Source of the DNA: Ixodes scapularis
Taxonomy: Eukaryota; Arthropoda; Arachnida; Ixodida; Ixodidae
DNA: 64,000 nt
Assembly (NCBI RefSeq): GCF_016920785.2
Contig: NW_024609839.1
Location: 27,036,749-27,100,748, forward strand
Reading direction: 5' to 3'
Positions 11,016-23,148 of this stretch are shown here, piece by piece. The number at the start of each line of letters is the position of its first letter. Positions within the stretch are counted from its first letter, which is position 1. A program made the translations under genes and the position numbers. The notes below the pieces were generated by a model that had not been told where the DNA came from, did no database searches, and saw only the letters and a list, made by a program, of their open reading frames with translations.

Positions 11016-12700
11016 GTATAGAAAAGTAAAAAAAAAACAAGCATGGGATAACCCAAGGGATTTGAGACGCATCCTGCTTTTAATATGTCCCTAGGCCTTG
11101 AAGATTAAATCATCACATGACAAATGTGAATGAGCGTGGGTGGTTTCTTGAGACGGAAGCCTGTGTCTTTTGAATTGTACACTCGCATCAGGTATTTTGT
11201 AAAGAGCCAGCCTCGCTAATACAGATCGAGTTAATATATGGATAGCCCGCTATATGGACAACATTTCCGAGGAGACGAAGTGCGTAAATGCAAGCGTTTT
11301 TGTCTCGTTATTGGAAACAAGTTACACAAACGTTTTGTAGGGAACGGCGGTGTCCATATTAACGAGAAATCACTCTATCGTGGTTTCAAATCGCGATCTG
11401 ACGATGGGGCGTCAACTACGTAGCACCGTACGCATTTTTGTGATTTATCTAGTTATAATGCCTCCATGGGATTGATGGTATTTCCGAGTGAACAATATTC
11501 ACGCAAACGTGAAGTAGTTAGGTAAATAAAATAAAACCTCCATTTGCTGCGGGGCAACATATTCCCAAGGGCGTCACCGTCCTACCTTTACCACCCAGAC
11601 ACAGTCGGATAGAATTCGACGATTCGCGAGCAGACACTGCCGCTCCCTTGGAAACAGCCACCGCAATCTCCCACAGACATACGAACCCAACGCCGAACTC
11701 AAACACCCGAAAAGCGTCGAGGGAACGAGGAAGGGGGAGGGGGGGTTCGAAACGAAAACCGTTTAGCGGTGGTCGTCCAAATCCCATTCCGAGTCCCTCT
11801 ACGGTCGATACGGCAGTGTGATTCAGACTGAGATCTCCCTCCTCCCCATCCGCAGCCTCTCTAGTGTCGTTCTCCCCTTTCCCTGTTTTCTCCTCTTCTT
11901 CCTTCCCCGGCAATGGGGAAAAGCCCTAGGCCACAAGGACCCGGGCTTTCCCTCTGCCTCCTCAGCGGTCGACGAACCACGTGTTGCGTTGCTCGTCGCT
12001 TTCTTTCCCTGCTCTCCTCCCCGTTTATCCTTTTCCTTTCCCTCGGGAGCTCCCTCGAATCCCACTCCTTGGGAAAGAGGGAAGAGTCTAGGCGAGCGAG
12101 CAGACAGACAGACAGACGGACGTAGAGACGGACGGGAAAGCCGCAGACGGAATTGGAAAGGCCGGGGAATCCCCACCTTTTTTTTTTTTTTTTTTCTTTT
12201 TTGTTCCGCTGGGACTCCCGCGCCGACTGTGACGTCATGAGGACGGCTGAGGGTGACCTCACGGCGACGCATCGAGCGCGTGCTGCTGCACTTCTCCTAC
12301 GCTTTCGAAACCGACGGCGCGTGCTGCTTTTGTTCTTTGTTGATTTCGTTTTGGTGCACGTGCAAGTTTGTGAGGCTGTTTTAGGCGGGCGTACGTGCTT
12401 CGCTTTTATTTTAAATTATTGCTGGGGAATGAAACGGTGCGGAGTTTGACAATGGATGAGCTTGTGTGCGTGTGTTTGAGATGTGTGTGTGTCTGGGGGG
12501 GGGGAGGGGAGTTAAAAGGATGGTGTATGAGAGGGGGAGGGGGGGAGATGAATAAAACGTAGGATCAGATGTCACCCTTCGAGCTTAGCCGGTATGGAGT
12601 CTCATTCCAACTATTCATTGCCGGCATGGTTCACGAGTTCGTCGGACATTGCATTACGCAATCATGGTTGAAAGCAAAAAGCTGCACACACACACAGACA
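11016..12700. other. Intronic sequence, nothing recognised
   Basis: Contains pyrimidine-rich DNA at 11800-12080, a T run at 12179-12195 and G-rich stretches at 12495-12545. Overlapping open frames on both strands at 11818-12272 reflect CT-rich composition, not a gene. Confidence 0.45.
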
Positions 12701-12717
12701 CAGAGAGACACACACAC

Positions 12718-12917
12718 TATACTCCGCGACAACTTTTCTTGGCAATGCAGTGGAAGGTACAGGCACTCGTCCCCTCCCCCATTTTGAGTGTAAGCAGGCT
12801 CTCCTCCTCTCCCCATTTCCGGGGAGAGGAGGAGAGCCCGCGTACACTCAAAATGGGAGAGGGGACGCGGGCCTGTACCTTCCGCTGCATTGCCAAGAAA
12901 CGTTGTCGCGGAGTATA
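12718..12917. mobile_element. 200-bp long-hairpin MITE
   Basis: Two arms of about 95 bp, nearly perfectly complementary, around a few-base centre (ATTTCC). The left end is TATACTCCGCGACAAC and the right end GTTGTCGCGGAGTATA. Internal stretches such as TTGGCAATGCAG, GGAAGGTACAGGC and CCATTTTGAGTGTA recur inverted. A transcript would form a long double-stranded stem. TATA at both ends would fit a TA target site, but this is not certain. Confidence 0.85.
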
Positions 12918-13098
12918 GTCATTAAAATTTACCACAGGGAGATCAGTTTTCCGTGTAATGAACGCGTTTTTACTATATCCCAATGCACCAACTATCATCA
13001 TTCTGAGCTTGACGGCTCGTAACTGTTCAGACATGCAGCGTGACAGGTGTATCAATAACACAGGTTGCTGGTTGAAATTTAATAATTGAAGTGTGTGT

Positions 13099-13226
<128 letters not shown>

Positions 13227-13229
13227 AAA

Positions 13230-14449
13230 TTCTTACAATTTGTCATTTGTATCACCAGCTCCGGTTCATCACTGACATCAGCTTGTGCCTAGATGAATCA
13301 GGAAAAAAACGCGCCATCACGTTCGAAAGGAAGCAGGTGCGAGAACTGTTTCGAACCTAAGTAAATTTAGCATTTATCGCTAATAGTCTAGGGGCAATTA
13401 TAGCCGAAAAGACGAAGTCGGAGTTGTCATTAAGACGATTCTAATATAAGGAGCGGAACCGTGTCAAGCAACTGCATCGTAAATCATAAATAGAACAATG
13501 AAACTCCTCTAGAGAAGTGCTTTATTAAATTGCGCGAGAACTCCGTGGGAAGGAAAGAAGGAAAAGACAAGTGCGAGAGAGAAAGAAAGAGAGAGAGAGA
13601 GAGAAAGGGGGGGAGGAAAGAGCAAGGGACAAAATGGGACGATTCAGCTCCGATCCAAAATAGCGCCCTGTCCTCGTGGTTAGCTCCACTCCACCGTGAG
13701 CCTTCAAAACCACGACTTAAAAATAATTTCCGGAAAAGAGGATAGGCGAGAAGGAGAGGGGAGAGAGAAAAGAGCGCGAGACATCTAGGAAAACAATTCT
13801 CAAGAATTAGCGTAGAAAGAAGAGAAAAGTACGACCGAGCCGCAGCTCAAAAACAATTTCAGAGAGAAAGAAAGCCAAATAGAAGAGAAGAGACGAAGGC
13901 GATCGGTCGGAGGGGGAAGGAAGCGTGGGACGCTCGCCGAGGAAACCCGAGCGTTTAAAAACAAAATATTAACGGGGTACAAAACAAATACTAGAAGGTG
14001 AGTATATGGGAAAGGGTGGCCGCGAAAAGGCTGCCAACCCTAACGAGCAGTTGGTGTTGCTGTTACAGCAGACGTCTCTTCTTCGAAGCGATAACTCAGG
14101 GCCGAGTTGGCGAACGGCACGCTGCAGACGGCGTGAAGAGACGTCTGCACCAGAACAGAGGTCATCATAACCGAAGGAGGGAGGGGAGCGAAACAAGAGC
14201 GGGAATTCGGAACCACTCGGAAAGCTGCGCGCGCGCTCTTCGGCGAGCTGTGGCCTGCACAGCGAGGATGACGGATGTGGAGCAGCGCGCGGCCTCTCTC
14301 GGACCTCCTGTCGACGATATCTGGAACACTCAAACTGGGACCGCATCCGACGCTACGTTTTTATGCAGCGAATCATTCGACGCCAAGAGTGTAACTTTAT
14401 GGCGCTCGCCGTCTATGTACGTCCGCTATCACCGGCTAAACACATCACG
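13230..14449. other. Intronic sequence, GA-rich patch, nothing else recognised
   Basis: Includes a (GA)n/GAAA-rich stretch at 13577-13607 and purine-rich DNA to 13930. The open frames on both strands at 13969-14504 lack recognisable domains. Confidence 0.4.
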
Positions 14450-14466
14450 CCCCCCCCCCCCCCCCC

Positions 14467-14498
<32 letters not shown>
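14450..14498 (+). repeat. C18-A31 homopolymer junction
   Basis: Eighteen C run directly into 31 A. A shorter junction of the same kind (C16 then A9) is at 25696-25720. Followed by several ATGTTACAATATG-type short repeats at 14515-14605. Confidence 0.9.
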
Positions 14499-14501
<3 letters not shown>

Positions 14502-14836
14502 TAGGGTCACAAATTACAATATGTTACACCCTCAAAAATGTTACAATATGGTACTAGGGGTTAACGCATGTATGTTACAATATGTTAGACCCTAATATAT
14601 GTTACACCACTCAGAGGTCCAAATCATTTTTTTCCCACGATCCGAAACGATTGAAAACGATGCCTGGACATTTTTACCATCAATCTTCGAAACTTAAGAA
14701 CTCAGTATTCGTAAAGTAAAAAAAAAAAAAAAAAAATACCAACAGCTGAATCTAAAATTACGTCAAAGGTAGAGTCGTCTGCAACTCGAGTTTCTTTCAC
14801 GCCTCCGAACCGTCCCGACCCGACGTGTCGTGTTCG

Positions 14837-14895
14837 CCAGGCACGTAGCCAGGATTTTGTTTTTTTTGGGGGGCCCGCCAATGACAAAATGCTGA
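14837..14895. mobile_element. Fragment of the CCAGGCACGTAGCCAGG MITE
   Basis: Contains the 17-base terminus seen at 10860 and then a G-rich run and GCCAATGACAAAATG, resembling the interior of the complete copy. The other terminus is missing. Confidence 0.6.
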
Positions 14896-14924
14896 GAACG
14901 CGCAGTAGACATATGCGAGCGACG

Positions 14925-15170
14925 TTTTACCTTAAAGTTAATCTCTGCATCCCCAAACGTTTATTCTCCGCCCAACTTAGTGCTAGTGGTCCCAACCCCA
15001 TGCCGAAGTTCAGGACTAACTGTTATCTTATTTAAACGCTTTATCAGGGGGTTTTCTGCCAATTTCAATAAAAAAATAGGGCCCATATGTTTCCGCTCAT
15101 TTTCGGAAACTGGAGCCATAGCGCTCCTTCCGTACATTTGAGAGCTCTGTCGGCTGCTACTTTACCATAA
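14925..15170. mobile_element. Decayed relative of the mariner-type MITE at 4639
   Basis: Shares in order CATC.CC.AACG.T.ATTCTCCGCCCAA, GTGCTAGTGGTC, CATGCC.AAGTT..GG, and TTCAAT.....AAAT...GCC with the left half of the 4639-5094 element. Termini not recognisable. Confidence 0.6.
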
Positions 15171-15557
15171 AAAAAAAAAGAAATGTTTAACTTCTGTAAC
15201 GTGTAGCTAACGGTTAGTGTTGAAACTCTAACATGTGGTTTGGACTGCCAGCACTACATTCAAGGGGAGCTTGAGAGTTCTACAACGCGTGTTTTAATCC
15301 TACAAAAATAATATTAAAAGGCCTGCATTATTTTCCCTTTTTTAGAGGGGGGGGGGGGGGACACGCTGTAGATGGTTGGGTCATTTTGTTATAAATATCA
15401 GGGGGGTAAAAAATTACTAAAACTGGCAACAAAAAGAAAAAGTGCAAGCTCTGCCGTTTTGACACAAATGCTAAAGGGGCCCCCAAAGCGTTTCTGTCCC
15501 GTTCTTTTTTTTTTAAATTAGCGTCGCGTTTGCTCGAATTAGTGAGTTGGACTCTAG

Positions 15558-16763
15558 CAGTTTTGTACGGAACAGCGTTCCAAGAAACGGCGTTCCTGGA
15601 ACGCGTTCCTTTTAGAAAGAACGAAGGAACGTTGCCGTAACAATGCCGTTCCATTTTGCATCGGTGGAAGTGGAACGGGAACGCGTTACATTTTTACTAG
15701 AACGAAAAGAGGAATGGTGCTTCCTTTTTTTTGCGTCCAACACGGTAATTTTTATTTCATTTCTAAGAGGGAAATTCTAAAAGTATAAAAAATAACTTTA
15801 GGAAGACTAGGATATTGTTAACGTTTTGGTTGCTTATCTTAGGGTTTATTTTGTGTGGTAGCAATCGGCTGCAGGAGAGCTAGTAAACATCGATTCGTTT
15901 TTTAGTGCCCGGGACTGTGGTATACAAAAAGCGAAACTTATAGTCGAAGAAAACACACAGAAAGAGGGACGTTCCCAACTCAGCTACTTTCTTAACCTTT
16001 ACGAATTCTTATACACCCATAAATCTAAGGCCGACTACAGCCATCACTGAACTTCCACAAAGGGACCTACAGTTACAATAAAAGAACAGGTTACCAAAAC
16101 ACCACTTTATCCCGAACATTGCTGACTTAAAAGATATACTAAAATTTACCTTTATTCATTCCCCCCTTGTCCCCCCACCTTCAAACTCAACAACGACTCA
16201 AACCTTCCCAAAAAGGACGTGACCTGTATTTTTTAAGACAGACCTTCCAAAAGCCCTACCCTCTTCTTCACTTGCTCGTCTTGCGGACTACTACATCGAG
16301 AAGCAACTACTGTTATGTTCGAACAAGGGACTTCGTTAGATTGAAACGTGTGAGGTTGTAAAACACTCGTGCGATGTGGTTGCAGTACATTTGACTCGTC
16401 TGAATCGCCCACCACGAACAAGAATATGGTTAAAAGCTGAGATGTTTAAAGGTGAATATATGAACAAATGAAATTCTGCTTCCGCTTGTTTACTTCTCCT
16501 GGGGGCCCTCCACCACGGTATTCAAATTCGTATGTCCCCATTTGATCGGATGAATATAAAAAAAAAAAAAAAATCCTCGATCTAATTAAATATGGTGATC
16601 AACAAAATACAAATGTAACGTAAATGTAACGATACGTTCCATTGTTATATCTATAACGGGAACGAGTTCCTTTTTCACATGTGGAACCTGTAACGGGAAC
16701 GCGTTCCGAAAATCAGAAAGAACGATCTTTTGTTCCTTTTCTTAAGGAACATGTACAACACTG
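15558..16763. mobile_element. Non-autonomous hAT transposon, about 1.2 kb
   Basis: The left end CAGTTTTGTACGGAACAGCG and the right end, read inverted, CAGTGTTGTACATGTTCCTT are imperfect hAT-type terminal repeats (CAGNGTTG...). The flanks GACTCTAG (15550-15557) and AACTCTAG (16764-16771) agree at 7 of 8 bases, the duplication size of hAT. Sub-terminal AACGGGAACGCGTT motifs recur at both ends (15673 and 16693). The interior has no open frame with transposase motifs. Confidence 0.8.
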
Positions 16764-17102
16764 AACTCTAGCAACGCATTAGAAATAAAATAAAGAAGAA
16801 ATATGATGTATTTTGAACACAAAAGGTGAATGAAGTTCACATTTTTGAGTACATTTTCTATTGTTAATGACGTTCTAGGTATGAACCAATAAAGCACCCA
16901 AAATACAAGAGCGTGGAACGACCATTTGTGACCTTCCTAATTGTTCAAATCAACATCTAGTTATGAAGATGTGGATGCCCCACCGATTTACGGGTGTTCC
17001 AAGCAAAGAATCACGCGCTTGAAAGGATCAGTAGGGGTCAGGTGCACCTATTCAGCCATTCCTACCTCTACAATTCTGTTGTTATTATCTGACGCTCTAG
17101 AC

Positions 17103-17431
17103 CAGTGGTTCTCAAATGGGGGTCCGCGAAGCCTTTGGGGTTCACGAAGGCATCCTAGGTGTTTGAGAATTCCTGTTTCATCAGTCAAACCCGGAAATAA
17201 AAGTCGTATTCTTTTTAGATAGGGCAGATATTTTTCAATTTTCGGGCCAGTTTTCTTGTGCTTATGTCAATAAGAAAAGCCTACTTCACCTTGGCCCTTA
17301 GTTATATCCATTTTTATATCATTACCATAACTAATCTATGCCTTTTCTCTCCCTTCACCACGAACGGGGTCCTCCATCATCTCCGCCGATCCACAAGGGG
17401 TCCGCAAAACACCGATGGTTGAGAATCACTG
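17103..17431. mobile_element. hAT MITE, 329 bp, perfect 8-bp duplication
   Basis: Terminus CAGTGGTTCTCAAATGGGGG at the left and, inverted, CAGTGATTCTCAACCATCGG at the right. CTCTAGAC is present on both sides (17095-17102 and 17432-17439). CAGTGGTTCTCAA is the classic end of widespread hAT elements. The sub-terminal GGGGTCCGCGAAGCCTTTGG has a counterpart near 17395-17410. No coding capacity. Confidence 0.92.
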
Positions 17432-17439
17432 CTCTAGAC

Positions 17440-18430
17440 CAATGTCCTCACTGAACGCTCGTGTTTGGCAGTGAGAGGGACGGCCTTCGAAGCAGCAATT
17501 GCTTTTCTTCGTCCCTTTGCAGTGTCCCTTTAAGGTTGGTTACCGAACCGAAAGCGTCACAAAATGTAGTAAAAAGAAAAACAGAAAAAGAAACGATAAC
17601 AGCCATGTCTTTTTACAAAAATGCTCACCTTAAGGGGCAATTGAACCACTCGCCTTTTACTCAGTATCCTGATACCCTTTCCCCTTTACCTAGGATTGTT
17701 GATTGTCTGTATATACGTAGTCGTATTGCCGCAACAAACGGGAAGAGCTTGCAACACTTTGTGCGTTTTGTGCATTCCGACTCCATTCGTGGGATTAAGA
17801 TACATTTAAATTTATTCAATCGGGTTAGACGGATACTGGAAGGTCGACATCGTGCTACACGCCTCGCCCTCCTTTCCCTCAAGTTTCCCGGGCTCCCCCC
17901 AATCATTCAATTGAGAGCGCTCGCTCTAGAATGCGTGACAAGTCGCTGCCTACCAGTTTTGATTCATTGCCATTACAAATGATAATTTGAACGCGATTTA
18001 ACCGGTAGTTCCTGAATTGTGGTTTGTTTTGGACACGCGCGGATACCATTCCGCGCAGGAGTGTTTAACCCCACCGAACCCGGAATCGTTTCCCGTTCCA
18101 AATGTAAGAAGGAAGGGGGGAAAGAAAGAGGATGGGGAGGAGAAAAAGAGAGAGGAGTTGCGGCGTCGATCATTCTCACTGTGAGCGGGCGACCGTAAAA
18201 AAGCTTTTCCCGGGCACAGAGGGACTCATTGCCCCGCGACGGACGCCGCCGTGCTGGTCGCAAACGACGCGGGGCATGGGAGCGGATGCGAGGCACAGCC
18301 ACACACGCGCGAACGCACGCACATGCGCAGCACAAACACAAGTGGCATCCGTCCATTCAGACCACTCGGCACTCAAACGGAGGAAACGATCTTCCCAACG
18401 CCAACGTGACATCAAAAAGAAAATAAAGAA
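17440..18430. other. Intronic sequence, nothing recognised
   Basis: A 173-codon open frame at 17461-17982 has no recognisable domain and uncertain reality. The remainder is unremarkable, with a CA-rich patch near 18295-18335. Confidence 0.4.
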
Positions 18431-18440
18431 ATAATGACAA

Positions 18441-18658
18441 TGCGCAGCGCGAGTTGGTCTGCACAGGGTTTGCGATGATGTCAGAACGACGCCGAGCACT
18501 TATTTTCCTATTGAAAAAGAAAATAATAGTGGGTATACCTCAAGGCATGTAGCGTTGAGGTTTACCCACCATCTTTTCAGTCAAAGCCAATCGGAGCACG
18601 GCGTCATTTTGACGTCACCGCAACTCCTGTGCAAGAAGCAGACGACTTGCTCTCCGTA
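18441..18658. mobile_element. Palindromic MITE family A, copy 2
   Basis: Same order of blocks as the other copies: GCGAGTTGGTCTGC, GATGATGTCAGAACG, then AGTGGGTATACCTCAAGGCATGTAGCGTTGAGGTTTACCCACC, ATCGGAGCACGGCGTC, TGACGTCACC, and GAAGCAGACGACTTGCTCTC with a right-hand TA. The left terminus has decayed. Confidence 0.85.
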
Positions 18659-19204
18659 TAGTCACTCGGAGAAATCAAGTTTGGAATCACTTCCTGCGAT
18701 TGGAAATTCCAGTAATAGGCAAAAATATTTAAAAAAAAATTATGTTCGAAAAGCTTGTAGGCTGCATGCATCCGAATAAGAGTGCAATTAGATTTATAAG
18801 CAAATGTGTTTAAATACAAAATGAAGGTGCAACAACGAGAGGTGTTTGATCCTCTACAAAAACCTTTTCTCATTTGCTTTCCAAATGGAGGGCGATTGTG
18901 ATACTTCCTTTATAAGTGTGCTACTTAAAAAAAAACAAAAAAAAACATCCTAATTGAGATGGTAAGACGTTTCAAAGAGGCCTAGGAAAAATACTTGGCT
19001 GATATTTAGAAAAAATTATGATTGGTTTCAGACGTTTGCGTTTAAGTGGGTGCGACTTTGCTACGACGACCTCGGTCGCCACAGCAACCACCTCGTCGTT
19101 AGCAGTTCATAATCAGTCGTGACGAACTTGGTCTTAACTGAAATATAAATGGCTGAACAAGCCTTCAGAATACAAAGATGGAAACACGAGAACCGAAAGC
19201 TCCC

Positions 19205-19350
19205 TGTGCACATCTCCCAGGGATCCTGAACCCGAATCTCGCCTTGCCCATTTCGGTGTGGAAAGGCATCGTCCCGGCATAAGATGATGTATCACTGCAC
19301 GTTAAAGGCCTTAGGTTAGCGGAAGATGCTCTGGCTAGATCCTTGATAGC
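19205..19350 (+). mobile_element. tRNA-SINE, decayed copy 3
   Basis: Contains GGGATCCTGAACCCGAATCT, CTTGCCCATTTCGGTGTGG, CATCGTCCCGGCATAAGATG and TGCACGTTAAAGGCCTTAGG, in the same order as the SINE body at 9628-9864. The B-box-like region is still visible near 19222; the tRNA head is mostly lost. Confidence 0.65.
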
Positions 19351-20390
19351 GTCGAACAAATGTCACTGTGTTTCTCCGATGCAGGCCAACCTCTCCCGGT
19401 AAAAATAGTCACAACGCACTGTTTGCTATTTTTTTCCTACTAAGCGATTCACATTACGGAAAATTTCGGGGTCCCGCTCGTTTTATGGATGTCCAATATC
19501 AAACTTGAAGCAAGTTTCCTTTGTATGGCAGGAAATAAATTACATGAATCAGGTTAACCCGACATAACTATATGCTACAGAATGAAATTTGTTTTTAAGC
19601 AATTAAGATGATTTCAAAGGTGTTGCTTTGGGGTTTAAATGTTTTATCCAGTTCCGTCCTTTCTTGGATCGTTCCTGTAAGTTAAAGCTGTCCTTTCACC
19701 AATATGTACCAACTAGCTGAACCTATCACAAGGTACACATTCTTCAAGATATTTGCTGAATCTGATTACCAGATCATGCGTAATTAAGCACCAGAATCAA
19801 CAATGTAATTTTAAAAGATAGGCGGAAATTGATTATTTTATAGATTGTTATTTTTCAAAGGAGAGTTCTAAACAACAATATATTCAGCCGACCTATCATG
19901 ATAAACCCGCAAGAAAAAAAAAAAGAAGATAACTACAAACCATACATTTTGCACATCAATTCCATCTCCATTCGGTATATGCTAACGACAAGGGTCAGGG
20001 CCCGACGTCTCACTGCATAAACCTGTTATGGTGCGGCCCAACTAGAAAAATGACGATGAGGTTTTCTCGCCGACCAACACAAGATTAATCTTTTGTTTAC
20101 CCGACCGATCTTCCAAATTACCAAGTGATGTCGCCTAGTATCCGGATGGGGATACTCAAAAAGAAAGTTTGTTTGGATCATCACCCCGCCAAAACGACGG
20201 ACGAAACACACGAAGCCCACTGGACTCCGACGAAGACAAAACAAGGTCTATTTGACCTGTTTGCTACCCGTGTTTGTCGTTTTCTCGGCTAGTGAGACGC
20301 GGCCTTTCCTGCCCTTGTATAACATGCGCCAACATAGGTTCCGTCGTCTGCTTTGGAAACAGACGCCGGACAGTAGGCCGCGCAGCACAT
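19351..20390. other. Intronic sequence, nothing recognised
   Basis: AT-rich unique-looking DNA without long open frames or recognisable repeats. Confidence 0.5.
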
Positions 20391-20394
20391 GCGT

Positions 20395-20560
20395 GTATAC
20401 ACGTAGGTACACAGATGCATAAATATACGTATACTACATATACCCTCACAAACACACACGCAGACAGAGACATACACGTATGCACGAACACACACACGAA
20501 CACACACCCAGAGACGCAGACAAACGCACAAGCACAGACGCACACGACGCACGGCGAGCA
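20395..20560. repeat. CA-rich low-complexity tract
   Basis: Degenerate ACACAC/CACACG/ATACAC sequence; explains the Thr/His and Cys/Val-rich open frames on both strands. Confidence 0.75.
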
Positions 20561-21880
20561 ACAGCAGGGCTCACTCCACGAACGATAAGATCAACGGCCA
20601 ATGCGAGCTAACGAGGAGGTTCCGCTCGCAGCTCGTGATAAATGGACGTTGCTCTGCAGCGCTCTCGCGGGCCACAAAACCGGACAGAAAGAAGCCAAAC
20701 AAAGCGCACAAAAAGCAACAACAACAACAACAAATCAAGCCGTGGCGTAATCACAGAGTCGGTCGCATGCAGCAGTCTGCTCGCACGTGTACAGGTAGGG
20801 TATATACGCCCGTGCATGTGTATAGCTCCGCGGGTTTTCATACGGTGCAGATCGTTGGCTGCTCTCTCTCTCTCCCTTTCTCTTTCTCTCACCGTGTGGA
20901 TCTCTTTGAGCTCGGCGAATGACTGGGCTGCGCCGGGGTTGTTACTCGGGACGTATACAGAAGTGCCTGGTGACCCTGCATATATATGGTTCCCATGGGT
21001 TCCGATCTTGGTCCCAGCGAAATCTAATTGGCCTCTCACAGAGCGAACGAAGGCAGCGTTAGTACACGGTTCAACTTGTAACGCGAGCAAAAAACGCGGT
21101 TCACCTGCTCGAAGAGTCATTCGCGCACGGAAATAAAACAAGAAAACATCGTATACGTAGCCGGCTAACAGACCGCGGAAAAAAGGTGGTCTGCTTGGTC
21201 TGCTAGGAACCAAGCGCCGCGGCGGAGTGAAAACGGACCAACGTTACGAGAATAACTTAAATGGGAAACTGCCATAGTAGCCTGCTTTGAAAAAATGGCT
21301 CCGATCCGTACCTGAGAACCGAACTAAACGCGATCGCAACGCCGCCATTTCTCCCGCAACGGCCACTAAGGGAACTGCACGGCTCCACGTATCGGCTCAG
21401 GTTTTGTTCGGGTCAAAACGCGCAAAGGGCCGGTGAGGCCATCTCCGCAAAAGGGCGGCGCTGTGATCGCGCCCAGCTTTGCCTCGGTGGGCCTGAGCGG
21501 CTCGGGTTTCAGGAGTGAGTTCCCCAACTAAGGGGTATTTTAGTGACGTTCGATCGGATGCAGGTTGAAATTGTGATCGTCTGCTAGTTCCTATTAGAAG
21601 CCATTGACAACTCGGCCTTCGTTTTCAGGTATAAACTGTTCTGCTGCGGTTTACCTGACATCAGCCGATGGGTGAAGGAGTAAGTACGTCAAAGGGCCAC
21701 GATATCTCTTTGGCTATTTGTATGTTGGTGAGGCATTGCCACTACGATATAGCCCGATTGTGAACTCGCGAATGGGTCGAAAATGGCTCACTTGTCGATT
21801 ACGCACAAGCCGTGTCGCCGCGTTCAATCGGCAGCCGAGAACGCTCTCATCTTGACCGAAATAGGACCCCCGGAGCGCGC
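20561..21880. other. Intronic sequence, nothing recognised
   Basis: Holds a (CAA)n stretch at 20716-20735 and a (CT)n stretch at 20860-20890. A 201-codon minus-strand frame (20608-21213) passes through both repeats as Leu and Glu-Arg runs and has no domain. Confidence 0.45.
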
Positions 21881-21889
21881 TCCGACTGG

Positions 21890-22235
21890 TCTGTTCATCG
21901 CGTTCTCCGAAGTGGTCCCTCCATTTCAGCCTGACGAAGTCATAGAACTGTCTTGTTGCCACCTTCCGCGACCCTTTCGGAGGCACGGCAGTGGAACTGA
22001 ATGTGGCAGACGCCTGGTCTGCTGTGTAGGTTGCTCCGCAGTGAGGACAGTCGATGTAAATAAACCAAAGGAGACACGAGTTGGGACGCCGCGACGGCAG
22101 CGAGCTTTGCTTTCGAACTCGCCCCTCTCGCCATCATTTCTACGACCAACCGCCAGGATCGCGACATTCGACAGTGTGACAGGCCGGATCCTGTGACGTC
22201 ATTTGGTGTAGACTTCGGGAACATTTTTGATGCAT
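21890..22235. mobile_element. Fold-back MITE, copy 2 (relative of 315-775)
   Basis: Shares with copy 1 GACG.AGTCATAGAA.TGTC, GAGTTGGGACGCCGCGAC, CAGCATTT/CATCATTTCTACGACCAAC and GCCAGGATCGCGACATTCGACAGTGTGA...CTGTGACGTCATTTG. Inverted pairing between the GAAGTCATAGAACTGTC block near 21936 and the block near 22170-22200 is retained. Confidence 0.65.
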
Positions 22236-22239
22236 CAGG

Positions 22240-23070
22240 CGCATTCGCGTCCGCCAGTCTCCCACCGCCAGGGTCGCGTCGGGCAACATAATGGCAACTC
22301 TTTGTAATCGAACGAACACGATGAATGTGTTCCTGCTATTACGTTTTTTCTTTAATGGTTGAGTTTTTTAATGCCTGTATGTTGCATCTGTATGTTTTTG
22401 TATATCTGCGCACATTTGTATATTTGCAACTTTTTAACTTTCTCGCAATAATGCCATCTGGGAGCAGCAGGTAAAAAAAAAATAGTAAAACCATACCGAG
22501 CAACAAACTTACGCGCCTGCTTTCCCGTAGTACACGTAAGGAACCAGGTATTGCAGTCAACCAATATTACCTCTCGCTCAAAAGCTGTCTGAGCCTTGAA
22601 ATGTGCTATGCCCCCACTGCAGAAATGAGAGATTGGGCCGTCGGTATGTTCTGCGCACACCGACGGCCCAAACAAGCAGACGTCAGAGACGTAAAAAGCG
22701 GGTTGAAATTTGTTCAAAGACGCCATGTCCAGCTTTTTGCATCTCTATAGGTCCATTATCAAAGCCACACCAGTGTTGGGTCAGTTTGTTCGAATAGAAA
22801 TTTCCGAATATCTATGAAATCACAATTTTTTTTAGTTGACACAATTTAAATTAGGTAAGATATAAGCGATCAAGCATAATCCCTTTTCCTTCGGGCATAT
22901 ATTTTCATTTAAGTATATGGAGCTAATACATCCATCGGAATTCGGTCGTTTTTTTTTTCTTTTTGTCTTTTTGTATTTAGAATGAAAGGGACAAATACGT
23001 CCGTTTTTCACACTACTCGGTCGACATCAGAGAAATAAAAATGAAGGCGATACCGCTAACTAAAATAAGG
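22240..23070. other. Intronic sequence with one small hairpin
   Basis: TGGGCCGTCGGT at about 22634 pairs with ACCGACGGCCCA at about 22659, giving a 12-bp stem. Otherwise nothing recognised. Confidence 0.45.
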
Positions 23071-23077
23071 CGATACA

Positions 23078-23123
23078 AAAAGCGGTATCGCCTTAGCGGT
23101 ACCGCTAAGGCGATACCGCTTTT
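23078..23123. repeat. 46-bp perfect palindrome
   Basis: The 46 bases read identically on both strands, beginning AAAAGCGGTATCGCCTTAGC around a GGTACC centre. A second partial copy of the AGGCGATACCGC motif lies just left, at 23044-23057. Confidence 0.95.
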
Positions 23124-23148
23124 CGTAATTCAGCTTCGTTTCTAACCC

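Noticed and set aside
11818..12272. Overlapping 133-149 codon frames on both strands
   Set aside because: Low-complexity Lys/Arg/Glu composition from CT-rich DNA.
17461..17982. 173-codon plus-strand open frame in the dac intron
   Set aside because: No recognisable domain, no supporting splice signals or promoter seen. Left as unannotated sequence.
20608..21213. 201-codon minus-strand open frame
   Set aside because: Crosses (CT)n and (CAA)n repeats (Arg-Glu and Leu runs); no recognisable domain.
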